DNA from: Legionella spiritensis
Lineage (GTDB): Bacteria; Pseudomonadota; Gammaproteobacteria; Legionellales; Legionellaceae
Reading direction: 5' to 3'
Assembly (NCBI RefSeq): GCF_900186965.1
Contig: NZ_LT906457.1
Coordinates: forward strand, 2,754,501 to 2,818,500
Length of the DNA stretch: 64,000 bases
Part shown: piece by piece, positions 24,038 to 33,373 of the stretch
Layout of the letters: every line of letters starts with the position of its first letter
Position numbering within the stretch: position 1 is the stretch's first letter
Notes under the pieces: generated by a model
Database searches by the model: none
What the model was told of the DNA's origin: nothing
Seen by the model: only the letters and a program-made list of their open reading frames with translations
Made by a program: the position numbers and the translations under genes

Positions 24038-25048
24038 CTATTTCATTTTTCCAAAAAGAACAAAAATTTCATTCAGGCGAGTATTCAGACGCGTAAAATA
24101 ATACATCAGATTAAAAAAACCCAGAACCTGGTTATCCAGAGAGGCAAAACGAACCGAATCCTGGTTTATCGCCTCCGTCAACAAACCGGTTACATTCGTG
24201 GCAGGAAGCATCGATAAATCGGTTTCCTTCTTTAATTGCTTAATCATAACGTCCAAATTATGTACCGTCACTTCGGCTGCCTGCCGGATATGTGTTTTAT
24301 CTTCCTCGGATAAATAAACCTCCAGCCAGCGATAGGTATTGATTAACGTAATGATATACTGGGTGCAAAATGTTGCCTGCTTCATCAGCAAATTAAAATT
24401 ACGGTTATTCAAGCGGTGAAAAAGAAGTTCATACCGGCTTGATAACGCCTTTTTTCTAATAGTTTGAAATTCAACGGATAGTACATGGCTGGTTACGGGT
24501 TCAACCACGGAAGTCTTTTTGAAAAACGTCAATGACAGCGCAGCTTTGGAACGTTCAAGATGGGTAATAAATAAATCCTGCGCATCGGATTTGTCCGGTA
24601 AAAAAAAGCAATTGACCAGCAAGGCAATGGCTGCCCCGAGTATGGTATCAAAAACTCTCTCTTCCAGAAGCAATATAGTCCAGTTTCCCAACATGGCGAA
24701 TAAAAAAACCACAAAACAGGTCAACGTGAAAACACCCGCCAGATGAAAAATGGGGAAAAAGTAAATTGTAAAAAAAACAAACAGGAGCAGAATGGCGGCT
24801 ATAGTGGCCGGATCAGATGGCAGCGAGAAATACAGGGCGGTACCTACCACGCCGCCAAAGATCGTCATGGTGACTCGTTCAAAAGAGCGTTTGACGCTTT
24901 CTCCCCATGTTTGAGCGGTTAACGCCATAGCGGTCAGCGTGGTCCAATAACCTCTTTCCATGTGCAGCGTCAGGCTAATCAGTTCTGCGAGAAAAATGGC
25001 GATAGCCGCCTGAATACCCATCCTGGTCGTAGCTCTAATAGTCATCAT
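24038..25048 (-). CDS. FUSC-family membrane protein, C-terminal partner of a split pair
   Basis: A 336-residue protein with six closely spaced N-terminal hydrophobic helices (GIQAAIAIFLAELISLTLH, GYWTTLTAMALTAQTWGESV) and a cytoplasmic helical region ending near FNLMYYFTRLN. This resembles one half of FUSC/AaeB-type exporters, where ERGYWTTLTA is a hallmark. ATG 25048 has GGGG upstream and lies 14 bp inside the previous gene. The two genes together would make one full-length two-half FUSC protein. Substrate unknown; relatives export aromatic acids or other toxic compounds. Confidence 0.78.
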   Translation of the reverse strand: MMTIRATTRMGIQAAIAIFLAELISLTLHMERGYWTTLTAMALTAQTWGESVKRSFERVTMTIFGGVVGTALYFSLPSDPATIAAILLLFVFFTIYFFPIFHLAGVFTLTCFVVFLFAMLGNWTILLLEERVFDTILGAAIALLVNCFFLPDKSDAQDLFITHLERSKAALSLTFFKKTSVVEPVTSHVLSVEFQTIRKKALSSRYELLFHRLNNRNFNLLMKQATFCTQYIITLINTYRWLEVYLSEEDKTHIRQAAEVTVHNLDVMIKQLKKETDLSMLPATNVTGLLTEAINQDSVRFASLDNQVLGFFNLMYYFTRLNTRLNEIFVLFGKMK

Positions 25049-26129
25049 GACCCCGCCGGATTTCGTTGAGGTGCTGATACAGAAGGGTAACACTTAATTT
25101 CAGATTCAAGAGAGCAAGTATCAGATTCGGATCACTTGATGATTCTTTACTGAATTTCCTGTCAATCTGAGGGAATTGCACGGCCGTTATTCGTCCACTG
25201 AATGAAAAATCCTTATCCAGACGCACACCTCTGAATGTCCTGGCAAAATGTTTATTGATCAGGCTTAAACGACGACGGGCAGCTCGCGTCAAGTGATATT
25301 TTTTTGTGCAAATGGATTGATATGACGCCAGCATCATGTCATAGGCATTCACCAGTATATAAAGATGAAGCAGGGTGTCGGCAAGAAATTTCTGCCGATT
25401 GTTGAAACGGCCTTTTTGTTCTATCGTTTGATTACTATCCAGTAAATGTTGCAGGCTTTCTTTCATTTTGTCAAAAGGCAGGGCATCAAAATCATCTTTA
25501 TGAAAGCCCTGTAGTAGAAACCGTCTGAGCTCATCCATCCCGTGAGCTAACGTATCAAATATCAGGTTGGTATTTCTGACAAAAAGCTTCGTATAATTGC
25601 GGGGAAAAACCAGAAACATAACCAACGCCGCAACAATAAGTCCTTGCAGTAAAGCGTGCAGATGACCCAACGCCTGGGATCCGGACTGAAAGGGAAGTAT
25701 CGTAGCCATAAAACACAACGTCCAGGCCATCATTGGCGCCATATTGTTTTCCGGCTCAAAACGACGCACATAATTCACGGTAAAACCCAGGATAATCAAG
25801 GTGGCAGCCGTGCAATACGGCGAGTCCCGTACCAGAAGACCCAATACAAATGAAAAAAAATAGATCGTATCAAGCAACAGGATCTGCTTCATCCGGGAAA
25901 ACCAGGTGGTCGCCGTGATCCCTTGCATGGACATACCGCATGCAACCGTCGCCATCATTTTGATATTTAACGATTCCTTATACAACAATAACAGGACAAT
26001 CACGATAGCCAGCGTCGTTTTAAACGCGAGCTTTAATTGAAAATAACCCGGATCCATCTTCCAGAGAACACTCAAGAATTTTTTATGAACCGTCACATTA
26101 TCCACCTGCAAAAAGAATGCAATAGCCAA
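25035..26129 (-). CDS. FUSC-family membrane protein, N-terminal partner of a split pair
   Basis: A 364-residue protein, hydrophobic helices over about 32-190 (LAFKTTLAIVIVLLLLY ... LQGLIVAALVMFLVFP) followed by a soluble helical domain with RRFLLQGFHKDDFD. It corresponds to the first half of a long FUSC protein. Its stop lies 14 bp after the start of the partner gene, so the two are translationally coupled. An alternative ATG within the first 24 codons is possible. Confidence 0.75.
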   Translation of the reverse strand: MAIAFFLQVDNVTVHKKFLSVLWKMDPGYFQLKLAFKTTLAIVIVLLLLYKESLNIKMMATVACGMSMQGITATTWFSRMKQILLLDTIYFFSFVLGLLVRDSPYCTAATLIILGFTVNYVRRFEPENNMAPMMAWTLCFMATILPFQSGSQALGHLHALLQGLIVAALVMFLVFPRNYTKLFVRNTNLIFDTLAHGMDELRRFLLQGFHKDDFDALPFDKMKESLQHLLDSNQTIEQKGRFNNRQKFLADTLLHLYILVNAYDMMLASYQSICTKKYHLTRAARRRLSLINKHFARTFRGVRLDKDFSFSGRITAVQFPQIDRKFSKESSSDPNLILALLNLKLSVTLLYQHLNEIRRGHDDY

Positions 26130-26245
26130 TATTCAGTATCTGTGTCGTCCTTATAAAAAGGACATTTATCCACGATTTGCAGGTTGATCTGTCTATGGAT
26201 AAACCAACAAAATCATTTCAATACCTGCCGTGAAGAATACACTCC

Positions 26246-26277
26246 AGGCTCTGTGAACCAAAATTTTCACAGAGCCT
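26246..26277. terminator. Perfect 12-bp hairpin at the end of the symporter gene
   Basis: AGGCTCTGTGAA and TTCACAGAGCCT form a 12-bp stem around an 8-base AT loop, beginning in the symporter's stop codon. No T-run follows on either strand, so it is a transcript-end stabiliser or weak terminator rather than a textbook one. Confidence 0.5.
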
Positions 26278-27544
26278 AATCGCCAGTATCGTCCTCATAA
26301 AAAATGCGTTTATCCAGAGCTGCGTCGCTGTTACTTACGATACAGGCAATGGTGGCATCTCCGGAAATATTGACCGCTGTGCGTACCATATCCAGCAAAC
26401 GATCAATACCGATAATCATGGCTATACCTTCCGCCGGCAAATTCACCTGGGTTAATACCATGGTTAATGTAATCAATCCAACCCCGGGAACGCCTGCCGT
26501 ACCAATGGACGCCATGGTTGCGACAAGAATTACGGTTAAATAACCGCTTATCCCAAGCGGGATATGATAACTGTTGGCAATAAATACCGTAGCCACACCC
26601 TGCATAACCGCCGTGCCGTCCATATTAATTGTTGCGCCCAGGGGAATGACAAACGACGCAATGGATTCACTAACGCCCAGCTTGCTGCGCACCCGATCCA
26701 GCGTCACGGGAATAGATACATTACTGCTGGACGTGGAAAAGGCGAATAACATAGCCGGCCAGAATTTGCGGTAAAACTGTATCGGCGACAATCCCGTAAA
26801 AATTTTGAGAAGCAAGGCGTAAACACAGATTATTTGCAGTAACAACGTACCGAGAACTGTCAGAAAATACCCGACAAGCTGTCCCAATATCATATAGCCA
26901 TCGCGGGCAAACAACACGCAAACAAGGCAGAATATCCCATACGGCGCCACATAAAAAATAAGGTGCACCATCGTCATGACTACGTCATCCATATCACGAA
27001 ATAATTGCCGTATACGATCACTTTTTGAACCCAGACTGCTGATTGCAACACCAATCAATAAGGCAAAGACTATGATTTGCAACATTTTCCCCTCGGCCAT
27101 CGCGGCAACGGGATTATCAGGAAAAATGGCCAACAGGGTATCTTTCAGGGTCGGCGCTTTCACAATCATTTTTACCGATTGATCATCGGGCGGTGTAATA
27201 CCACTGCCAACATCGACCCAGGTTGAAACGAGCAACGCAAGAGAAATGGCCATGGCGGTGGTTAACAAAAACAGAAATATCGTTTTAACAGCCGCCCGGC
27301 CAAACTCACTGGCATTGCTCAGACTGAAACTTCCGCAGACAAGGGAGACTAACACAACCGGCACAACCATCATTTTTAAAATGGCGATAAAAGATTGCCC
27401 GCCCCAATCAAGCACGCCTTCCACCAGATAATTCGTTAACCAATCTACATCCCGAAATTGATTAAATAATATACCAAGCGCTATTCCAGCAACGATAGCG
27501 ACCAAAATCTGAGCACTTAACCGATTTGAACTATGATATTTCAT
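26276..27544 (-). CDS. DAACS-family dicarboxylate/amino acid:cation symporter
   Basis: A 422-residue transporter of the GltP/DctA family: about eight helices plus re-entrant loops, with the serine-rich FSTSSSNVSIPVTL, GATINMDGTAVMQG and, near the end, DRLLDMVRTAVNISGDA. These are substrate- and cation-binding elements for glutamate/aspartate or C4-dicarboxylates. Amino acids are the main Legionella carbon source, so import of acidic amino acids is a fair guess. Divergent from the Mla-like operon. Confidence 0.92.
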   Translation of the reverse strand: MKYHSSNRLSAQILVAIVAGIALGILFNQFRDVDWLTNYLVEGVLDWGGQSFIAILKMMVVPVVLVSLVCGSFSLSNASEFGRAAVKTIFLFLLTTAMAISLALLVSTWVDVGSGITPPDDQSVKMIVKAPTLKDTLLAIFPDNPVAAMAEGKMLQIIVFALLIGVAISSLGSKSDRIRQLFRDMDDVVMTMVHLIFYVAPYGIFCLVCVLFARDGYMILGQLVGYFLTVLGTLLLQIICVYALLLKIFTGLSPIQFYRKFWPAMLFAFSTSSSNVSIPVTLDRVRSKLGVSESIASFVIPLGATINMDGTAVMQGVATVFIANSYHIPLGISGYLTVILVATMASIGTAGVPGVGLITLTMVLTQVNLPAEGIAMIIGIDRLLDMVRTAVNISGDATIACIVSNSDAALDKRIFYEDDTGD

Positions 27545-27599
27545 GGTTTTTTTGCTGCAGCAAGTGGTTTCGTATTATCCTAGGCTATTTCTTATAAAA

Positions 27600-28739
27600 A
27601 TGACAATCATGACCCAGAAAAATACTGTTGCCGGACTTGTCTTTAATGAAAATAAAAATTTGCTCCTGTGTCAGGGTTCCTGGTCTATCTCCAATCTGGA
27701 CGGTATTGACGAGTGGCTGGACAATCTAACCTTGCCTTCTGAAAAAAATTTATCGATCAGCGGCGAAAAACTGAGTCATTTTGACAGTGCGGGTGCTTTG
27801 GCCCTGATACATTGCACTGATTTTCTCAGCGAACAAGGCAAGGAAGTCGAACTCATCGAATTCAATTCTGAACAGAAGTCATTACTTGATCTGGTTCAAT
27901 CCAAAAAGGAAATCATGCGTTACCATGTTCCTGAACCAAAGCGGGAAGACATACTCTATCGAATCGGCAAGGAAACGATCAACAAGATAAAACAAACCGA
28001 CGGTTTCGTGATTTTGCTCGGTGATTTAACCTCGAGATTTTTTGAAGCCTGCGCGCAATGGCGCCGTTTTCATCTGCCGAGCATTGCCTCGATTATTGAT
28101 TCCAGCGGGATTCAGGCCCTGCCAATTGTAGGGCTTTTGTCCTTTCTGATCGGAATAGTGCTCGCCTATCAAATGGGTTTGCAGCTGCAAACCTATGGCG
28201 CCAATATTTTTATCGCCTATTTATCGGGAATGGCTATCTTTCGTGAGTTCGCTCCCCTGATAACAGCGATTATTGTCGCCGGGAGAACCAGTTCCGCCTT
28301 TACCGCGCAAATTGGCAGCATGAAAATCAACGAGGAAATTGACGCCTTAAATACCATGGGATTATCACCGGTCGAGTTACTGGTCATGCCCAAGGTGCTT
28401 GGCTTGCTCATCGTCTTTCCGTTGCTGATTTTCTGGTCCGATGTATTCAGCATCATCGGCGCCATGCTCATGTCAAACTGGATGCTGGACGTAGGCCATA
28501 TTGATTTTCTGATCCGGTTAAAAGACTCCGTCGGTCTGGATCAATTCATGCTGGGTCTTTACAAGGCGCCCGCCTTTGCGGTTATCATCGCGTTAGTCGG
28601 ATGCGCGCAAGGCTTTCTTGTTGAAGCGAATGCGGACAGTATAGGCAGTCAGACAACCAAAAGCGTGGTTCAAGCCCTCTTTTTAATTATTATCGCCGAT
28701 GCCATTTTCTCGGTCGTCTACAGCTGGATGGGCATTTAG
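27600..28739 (+). CDS. MlaE-like permease with fused N-terminal STAS (MlaB-like) domain
   Basis: A 379-residue ABC permease. Residues about 1-100 form a STAS domain (CQGSWSISNLDGIDEW ... HFDSAGALALIHC), as in MlaB; the remainder is an MlaE permease with FREFAPLITAIIVAGRTSSAF and IGSMKINEEIDALNTMG, the coupling-helix motif. Known: Mla-type systems move phospholipids between the membranes; in E. coli MlaB is a separate subunit. ATG 27600 is preferred to 27543, which falls inside the divergent symporter. First gene of a four-gene operon. Confidence 0.88.
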   Translation: MTIMTQKNTVAGLVFNENKNLLLCQGSWSISNLDGIDEWLDNLTLPSEKNLSISGEKLSHFDSAGALALIHCTDFLSEQGKEVELIEFNSEQKSLLDLVQSKKEIMRYHVPEPKREDILYRIGKETINKIKQTDGFVILLGDLTSRFFEACAQWRRFHLPSIASIIDSSGIQALPIVGLLSFLIGIVLAYQMGLQLQTYGANIFIAYLSGMAIFREFAPLITAIIVAGRTSSAFTAQIGSMKINEEIDALNTMGLSPVELLVMPKVLGLLIVFPLLIFWSDVFSIIGAMLMSNWMLDVGHIDFLIRLKDSVGLDQFMLGLYKAPAFAVIIALVGCAQGFLVEANADSIGSQTTKSVVQALFLIIIADAIFSVVYSWMGI

Positions 28740-29477
28740 ATGACCGAACCGGTAATAGAAATCAAGGGATTAAAAAATTACCTGGGCGGACAATGGGTGC
28801 ATTCCGATGTGAACATGACCGTTGAAAAGGGTGAAATATTTGCCATCATTGGCGGCAGCGGCAGCGGTAAAACAACGATTTTACGAAGTTTGCTCATGTT
28901 GCTTAAACCCACATCCGGCCTTCTTAAAATTTTCGGGCAGGACATTGCCTCCCTGTCCAACCGCGAAGCCGACAAATTACGTCAGCGATGGGGGATGCTT
29001 TTTCAGCACAGCGCTCTTTTTTCGGCAATGACCGTGATTGAAAATATCATGTTTCCCATGCGTGAATTTACGGAGCTTGATCAGGAGTTCATGCGGGAGT
29101 TAGCCATGCTGAAAATTTCGCTGGTGGGATTACCGAAAGAAGCCGCCGGCAAATTTCCCTCCCAGTTGAGCGGGGGCATGCAAAGGCGGGCAGCGGCGGC
29201 TCGCGCCATCGCCATGGATCCGGAATTGTTATTCCTTGACGAACCGACGACAGGACTGGATCCGCGTAGCGCCAGATTATTTGATAAATTAATTCTATCC
29301 TTGCGAGACGCCTTGAATTTGACTGTGGTTATGGTCAGCCACGATGTGGAGTCACTCAAACGAATTGCAGACCGAATCGCGTTTGTTGGCGAAGGGAAAA
29401 TTTTATGCGCCGCTCCCATGGACGAATTAATAAAAAACAAGCATCCTTTGATTGCCGAATACTTCAGTAATCTCTAA
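28740..29477 (+). CDS. MlaF-like ATP-binding subunit
   Basis: A 245-residue ABC ATPase with Walker A GGSGSGKTT (38-46), Q-loop LFQHSALFS, signature LSGGMQRRAAAARAIA and Walker B LLFLDEPTTGLDP, plus the D- and H-loops (VSHDVES). It begins directly after the permease stop (TAG-ATG), so coupling is tight. Together with the STAS-permease and the MCE protein it makes an Mla-like lipid transporter. Confidence 0.93.
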   Translation: MTEPVIEIKGLKNYLGGQWVHSDVNMTVEKGEIFAIIGGSGSGKTTILRSLLMLLKPTSGLLKIFGQDIASLSNREADKLRQRWGMLFQHSALFSAMTVIENIMFPMREFTELDQEFMRELAMLKISLVGLPKEAAGKFPSQLSGGMQRRAAAARAIAMDPELLFLDEPTTGLDPRSARLFDKLILSLRDALNLTVVMVSHDVESLKRIADRIAFVGEGKILCAAPMDELIKNKHPLIAEYFSNL

Positions 29478-29509
29478 ACTGTGGAAATAGACAATAAGGA
29501 GCATTCTGT

Positions 29510-30412
29510 TTGGAATCGAAAACCAATTACACGATGGTCGGACTGTCGGTGCTGATTCTTACCAGCGCCTTGCTCGCCTCCGCCCTGTGGTTATCGGTGG
29601 GATTCAACCAGAAACAATACAAAACCTATGCGGTTTACTTCCATGAAGCCGTTTCCGGTTTAAGCGGGGAATCGCCCGTCAAATTCAACGGCGTGCAGGT
29701 TGGCTATGTAAAAAAAATCGCCTTAAATCATGTTAACCCGCAACAAGTCCGGATTTTACTGGCTATTGAGGAAGGAACACCGATTACGACCAGCACCACC
29801 GCCACCCTGATTTCTCAAGGGATAACCGGCACAACGTATATCGGCCTGTCGGCCAGCTCTTCCGATTTAACCCCCCTGCAAAAAAAAGCGAAGGAACCTT
29901 ATCCTGTGATTCCAAGCCGTCCCTCACTGTTTAACCAGCTGGACAAGGTTCTGAAAGACGTCTCTGAAAATATAAACAGCGTCAGCATGGACATTAAAAA
30001 AATCTTTGACAAGGAAAACACGGAACATCTTAAAAAAACGCTGGCCAATTTGCAGATTTTCACGGATACCATCGCGGAAAATAAACAAAGCATCAAGGAA
30101 AGCCTGCAACATGCGAATGTTTTATTACGCAATATGGCCAAGGCAAGCGAGCAGTTTCCGGAGATGGTTAAAGAGCTGAAAAACGGCGTTCACAATATTT
30201 CTGCGGCGGGCACGAAAGTGTCATCGACGATGGATGCCGGAAAAACGGCGCTGGATAAACTGTCGCAACAAACCATTCCTCCGGCAGTGCTTTTGTTACA
30301 GCGTCTAAACCATATCGCGGCTAACCTGGAACAGGTCAGCACGCAAATGCAGCGTAATCCATCCGTCATTATTCGGGGCACCAAACCGCCTCCCCCAGGA
30401 CCAGGAGAATAA
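29510..30412 (+). CDS. MlaD-like MCE-domain substrate-binding protein
   Basis: A 300-residue protein anchored by one N-terminal helix (about 8-30) with an MCE domain ([29 protein letters not shown], read here in parts: [16 protein letters not shown] is the hallmark) and a long coiled-coil tail ending in a Pro-rich tip. It is longer than E. coli MlaD (about 180), closer to PqiB/LetB-side or plant-type MCE proteins with helical extensions that bridge the periplasm. Start TTG 29510 with AAGGAG eight bases upstream. Confidence 0.88.
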   Translation: MESKTNYTMVGLSVLILTSALLASALWLSVGFNQKQYKTYAVYFHEAVSGLSGESPVKFNGVQVGYVKKIALNHVNPQQVRILLAIEEGTPITTSTTATLISQGITGTTYIGLSASSSDLTPLQKKAKEPYPVIPSRPSLFNQLDKVLKDVSENINSVSMDIKKIFDKENTEHLKKTLANLQIFTDTIAENKQSIKESLQHANVLLRNMAKASEQFPEMVKELKNGVHNISAAGTKVSSTMDAGKTALDKLSQQTIPPAVLLLQRLNHIAANLEQVSTQMQRNPSVIIRGTKPPPPGPGE

Positions 30413-30414
30413 AT

Positions 30415-31026
30415 GTGAACAGGTTCGTGATTATTCTGCTCGCTCTCGCCAGTACGCTGCTTGGCGGTTGCTCGCCTGTAAAATCAGTGGTCACCAATCA
30501 GTATAAATTAAGCGCTTACAGCGCTAAAAAACTTGCGAACCACCAATCGTCCGTCTCCATTCTTGTCAATGCGCCGGAGGCCGTGGGAGGATACCAGACC
30601 GAACAAATGTTATATATGGAAAAACCTTTTGAAATCAGTTCGTTCGCTTATAATGCCTGGGCCAACCCTCCGGCTGACATGCTGTTTCCCCTTATTATGC
30701 AAAGCCTGCAGCGAAGCGGGTATTTTTACGCTGTCGCATCCAGTCCGACCTCGGAAAAAACCGATTATCGCCTGGATACACAACTTATTGAACTGCAACA
30801 GAATTTTTTACAAAAACCCAGTACCATCCATTTTATAGCCAAAATTGTTCTCACGCATCTTGACGACAACCGTGTGATAGCCTCTCGTATCATCAGTCTG
30901 CGCATACCTTGCCCCCGGGAATCCCCTTACGGCGGAGTGCTGGCAGCCAATCAGGCAACCTTGAGCTTTACGAACCAGTTAACGGAATTTGTTGTCGGTG
31001 TTATCAAAAGGACAAATAACCGATAA
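30415..31026 (+). CDS. PqiC-like transport-associated lipoprotein
   Basis: A 203-residue lipoprotein (lipobox LLGGCSP) with the fold-type features of the ABC-transport auxiliary component/PqiC group: [33 protein letters not shown] and a second half with [15 protein letters not shown]. These lipoproteins accompany MCE transporters and probably dock them at the outer membrane. GTG 30415 is used, with AGGAG seven bases upstream; it is 2 bp after the previous stop. Last gene of the operon. Confidence 0.82.
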   Translation: MNRFVIILLALASTLLGGCSPVKSVVTNQYKLSAYSAKKLANHQSSVSILVNAPEAVGGYQTEQMLYMEKPFEISSFAYNAWANPPADMLFPLIMQSLQRSGYFYAVASSPTSEKTDYRLDTQLIELQQNFLQKPSTIHFIAKIVLTHLDDNRVIASRIISLRIPCPRESPYGGVLAANQATLSFTNQLTEFVVGVIKRTNNR

Positions 31027-31289
31027 CCAGCCCTTTTTGACGATAGCGAAATGATAAAAACAATTGTACAATGACTCGCCACTGTGGTGTTTTAAGAGGG
31101 CAACATCATACTTTTCCTTGAATGTATGCAACAGATGCCGTACAGGGGCAAAGGATATCCTTCCCCGCGTTCGGGATGACGAAAATCCGTATGGCATTAA
31201 ATTAATTCAAAATGGTATGATTTAATTCGGAAATCATTTTTGCAAGTTTATTATTTATGGTTAACCAAGAATTACTAAGGAGATAAAGG

Positions 31290-31811
31290 ATGAAAGCTCA
31301 ATCGTTTCTAAAGCTGGGCCTTGTTGTCGCAAGCGTTATCCTGCTCGCTGCCTGTTCAAAAAAAATGCCGGGAAGCGCGGACATGGCCGACGGCGAGGCT
31401 TCATCTCAGGGATTGGGTCAATTTACCCGCTTTGCCGGCCAACAGCCCGGCGAGTCCTATACGACCCAGGCGCCCCATAACCAGCTTTACCTGTTTGCCT
31501 ACGACGACAGTTCCTTTGCGCCCAAATACAGGGCTTCCCTGGATGCGCAGTCCGACTACCTGATAGCCCATCCCGGAGCTCGCGTGTTGCTCGCCGGCCA
31601 CACCGATGAGCGAGGAAGCCGCGAGTACAACATCGCACTCGGCGAACGGCGCGCCAATACCGTGGCGCAGTTAATGCGAATGGCCGGTGTTAACCGAACC
31701 CAGATTCGCGTGGTAAGCTATGGCAAGGAGCGTCCGATTAATCTCGGTCACGACGAGGCGTCCCACCTCCAGAATCGACGTGTTGAGTTAACTTATGAGG
31801 CTACCCGATGA
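31290..31811 (+). CDS. pal: Peptidoglycan-associated lipoprotein Pal
   Basis: A 173-residue outer-membrane lipoprotein (lipobox LLAACSK) with a C-terminal OmpA-like peptidoglycan-binding domain: LLAGHTDERGSREYNIALGE and NRRVELTY. It is part of Tol-Pal, which holds the envelope together during division. AAGGAG precedes the ATG; a 263-bp leader lies upstream. TolB, usually directly before pal, is not here. Confidence 0.95.
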   Translation: MKAQSFLKLGLVVASVILLAACSKKMPGSADMADGEASSQGLGQFTRFAGQQPGESYTTQAPHNQLYLFAYDDSSFAPKYRASLDAQSDYLIAHPGARVLLAGHTDERGSREYNIALGERRANTVAQLMRMAGVNRTQIRVVSYGKERPINLGHDEASHLQNRRVELTYEATR

Positions 31812-32710
31812 AGAGCGCACAACAACGCTTATTTGCACTATTTTTTTGTTGTATATTAGCCGTACCCGCCTACGCGGAAGCTCCGGTCGTAGACGACAGT
31901 GAAAATTTTGCCATTCTTGACGAACAACAGGCTGCCATGGAGCAGTCTGTTGCCAAAGCACAACTTGATGATACTTTTGACGACGAGGAAATACCTCTGG
32001 CCAAAGACGATCCTGCGGACAATAACGATCGTAACGCCGAGCTTCTGGATAAAGTGCAGAACATGAAACAGGAAATTCAGGAATTGCGTGGCCAGGTTGA
32101 GGTGCTGACCCATAATTTACAACAATTACAGCAACAGCAATTGGCGTTTTACAAAGATCTGGACGCCCGTTTGAGACAAGGAGCGACTAGTCAATCAAAC
32201 CAGGCGGCAACACAACCGAATACGGAATTATCCATGGGATCACCGACTGATTCCAGCACCGCCACGGATTCCGGTGCCCGCCATCAAAATACGATGGCCG
32301 CCGCGGTAACTCCAACAAGAAGCAATCCGGCTGATGAACAAATCAGCTATCTGGCGGCTTATGAACTCGTGAAAAACAAACGTTACGACGACGCATTAAC
32401 CGCCATGCAGACATTCGTTACCCAGTATCCCAAAGGGGGTTATACGGCAAACGCGCAATACTGGCTTGGCGAGTTATATATGGTCAAGAGAGAATACAAT
32501 GAAGCCATCGAACATTTTGAAGTCGTGCTCAAGTACTTTCCAACATCAAGCAAAGCGGCGGCTTGCAGTCTGAAAATCGGCTACGCCCTGGCCGCTTCGG
32601 GAAGACAAAGTGAAGCCAGACGCCGTCTGCAACAAGTCGTTAAAAATTTTCCTGACACGCCTACCGCCCAACTGGCCGTGGCAAAATTAAAATCATTAAA
32701 TCCTTCATGA
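31808..32710 (+). CDS. cpoB: CpoB/YbgF-like Tol-Pal-associated periplasmic protein
   Basis: A 300-residue exported protein overlapping pal by 4 bp. It has a signal peptide ending near VPAYAEA, a coiled-coil (about 75-120, VQNMKQEIQELRGQVEVL), a disordered Ser/Thr/Gln-rich linker (about 128-172) and TPR-type repeats (AAYELVKNKRYDDALTAM, AQYWLGELYMVKREYNEAIE). CpoB links Tol-Pal to peptidoglycan synthesis in division. Confidence 0.92.
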   Translation: MKSAQQRLFALFFCCILAVPAYAEAPVVDDSENFAILDEQQAAMEQSVAKAQLDDTFDDEEIPLAKDDPADNNDRNAELLDKVQNMKQEIQELRGQVEVLTHNLQQLQQQQLAFYKDLDARLRQGATSQSNQAATQPNTELSMGSPTDSSTATDSGARHQNTMAAAVTPTRSNPADEQISYLAAYELVKNKRYDDALTAMQTFVTQYPKGGYTANAQYWLGELYMVKREYNEAIEHFEVVLKYFPTSSKAAACSLKIGYALAASGRQSEARRRLQQVVKNFPDTPTAQLAVAKLKSLNPS

Positions 32711-33360
32711 CTCGTATACTGCAGCAACTTCGTATTACGGAAATATTTCATTCCTTACAAGGGGAGTCAACCACCGTGGGGCTTCCCACGGTTTTCATTC
32801 GCCTTACCGGCTGTCCGCTTCGCTGCCAGTATTGCGATACGGCTTACGCCTTTAGCGGAGGTACTGTTTTAACATTTGAGGCTATCCTCACCCGGGTAGC
32901 CGGTTATGAATGCTCGCATGTCTGCGTCACCGGTGGGGAGCCTCTGGCCCAACCCGGTTGTATTCCCTTGCTTGAAGAGCTCTGTAACGCCGGTTATCAG
33001 GTATCACTGGAAACCAGCGGAGCGCGCGATATCGCGCTTGTTGATCCCAGAGTCATGATCGTCATGGATCTGAAAACACCTGGCTCACAGGAATGCGATA
33101 AAAATTTATTCGGCAATCTGGCCAGACTTAAACGAACGGATCAAATCAAATTCGTCATTTGTAACCGGGAAGACTACGATTGGGCCTGCCAGATAATACT
33201 AACGCACCAACTTACGGAGATAACCCAGGTGCTCTTTTCCCCAAGCTGGACTGAGTTAAATCCGACTTTATTGGCCAACTGGATCATACAAGACCGATTA
33301 CAGGTGCGATTTCAGTTACAATTGCATAAAATTCTTTGGAATGATGCCCCAGGCCATTAA
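32707..33360 (+). CDS. queE: 7-carboxy-7-deazaguanine synthase QueE
   Basis: A 217-residue radical-SAM enzyme for queuosine biosynthesis (6-carboxytetrahydropterin to CDG). Seen: IFHSLQGESTTVGLPTVF, the cluster-binding C-x3-C-x2-C in GCPLRCQYCDTAY and the VTGGEPL motif. It overlaps cpoB by 4 bp, an order (pal-cpoB-queE) common in gammaproteobacteria. Intact. Confidence 0.95.
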   Translation: MTRILQQLRITEIFHSLQGESTTVGLPTVFIRLTGCPLRCQYCDTAYAFSGGTVLTFEAILTRVAGYECSHVCVTGGEPLAQPGCIPLLEELCNAGYQVSLETSGARDIALVDPRVMIVMDLKTPGSQECDKNLFGNLARLKRTDQIKFVICNREDYDWACQIILTHQLTEITQVLFSPSWTELNPTLLANWIIQDRLQVRFQLQLHKILWNDAPGH

Positions 33361-33373
33361 CTAGGAGAAAAAA

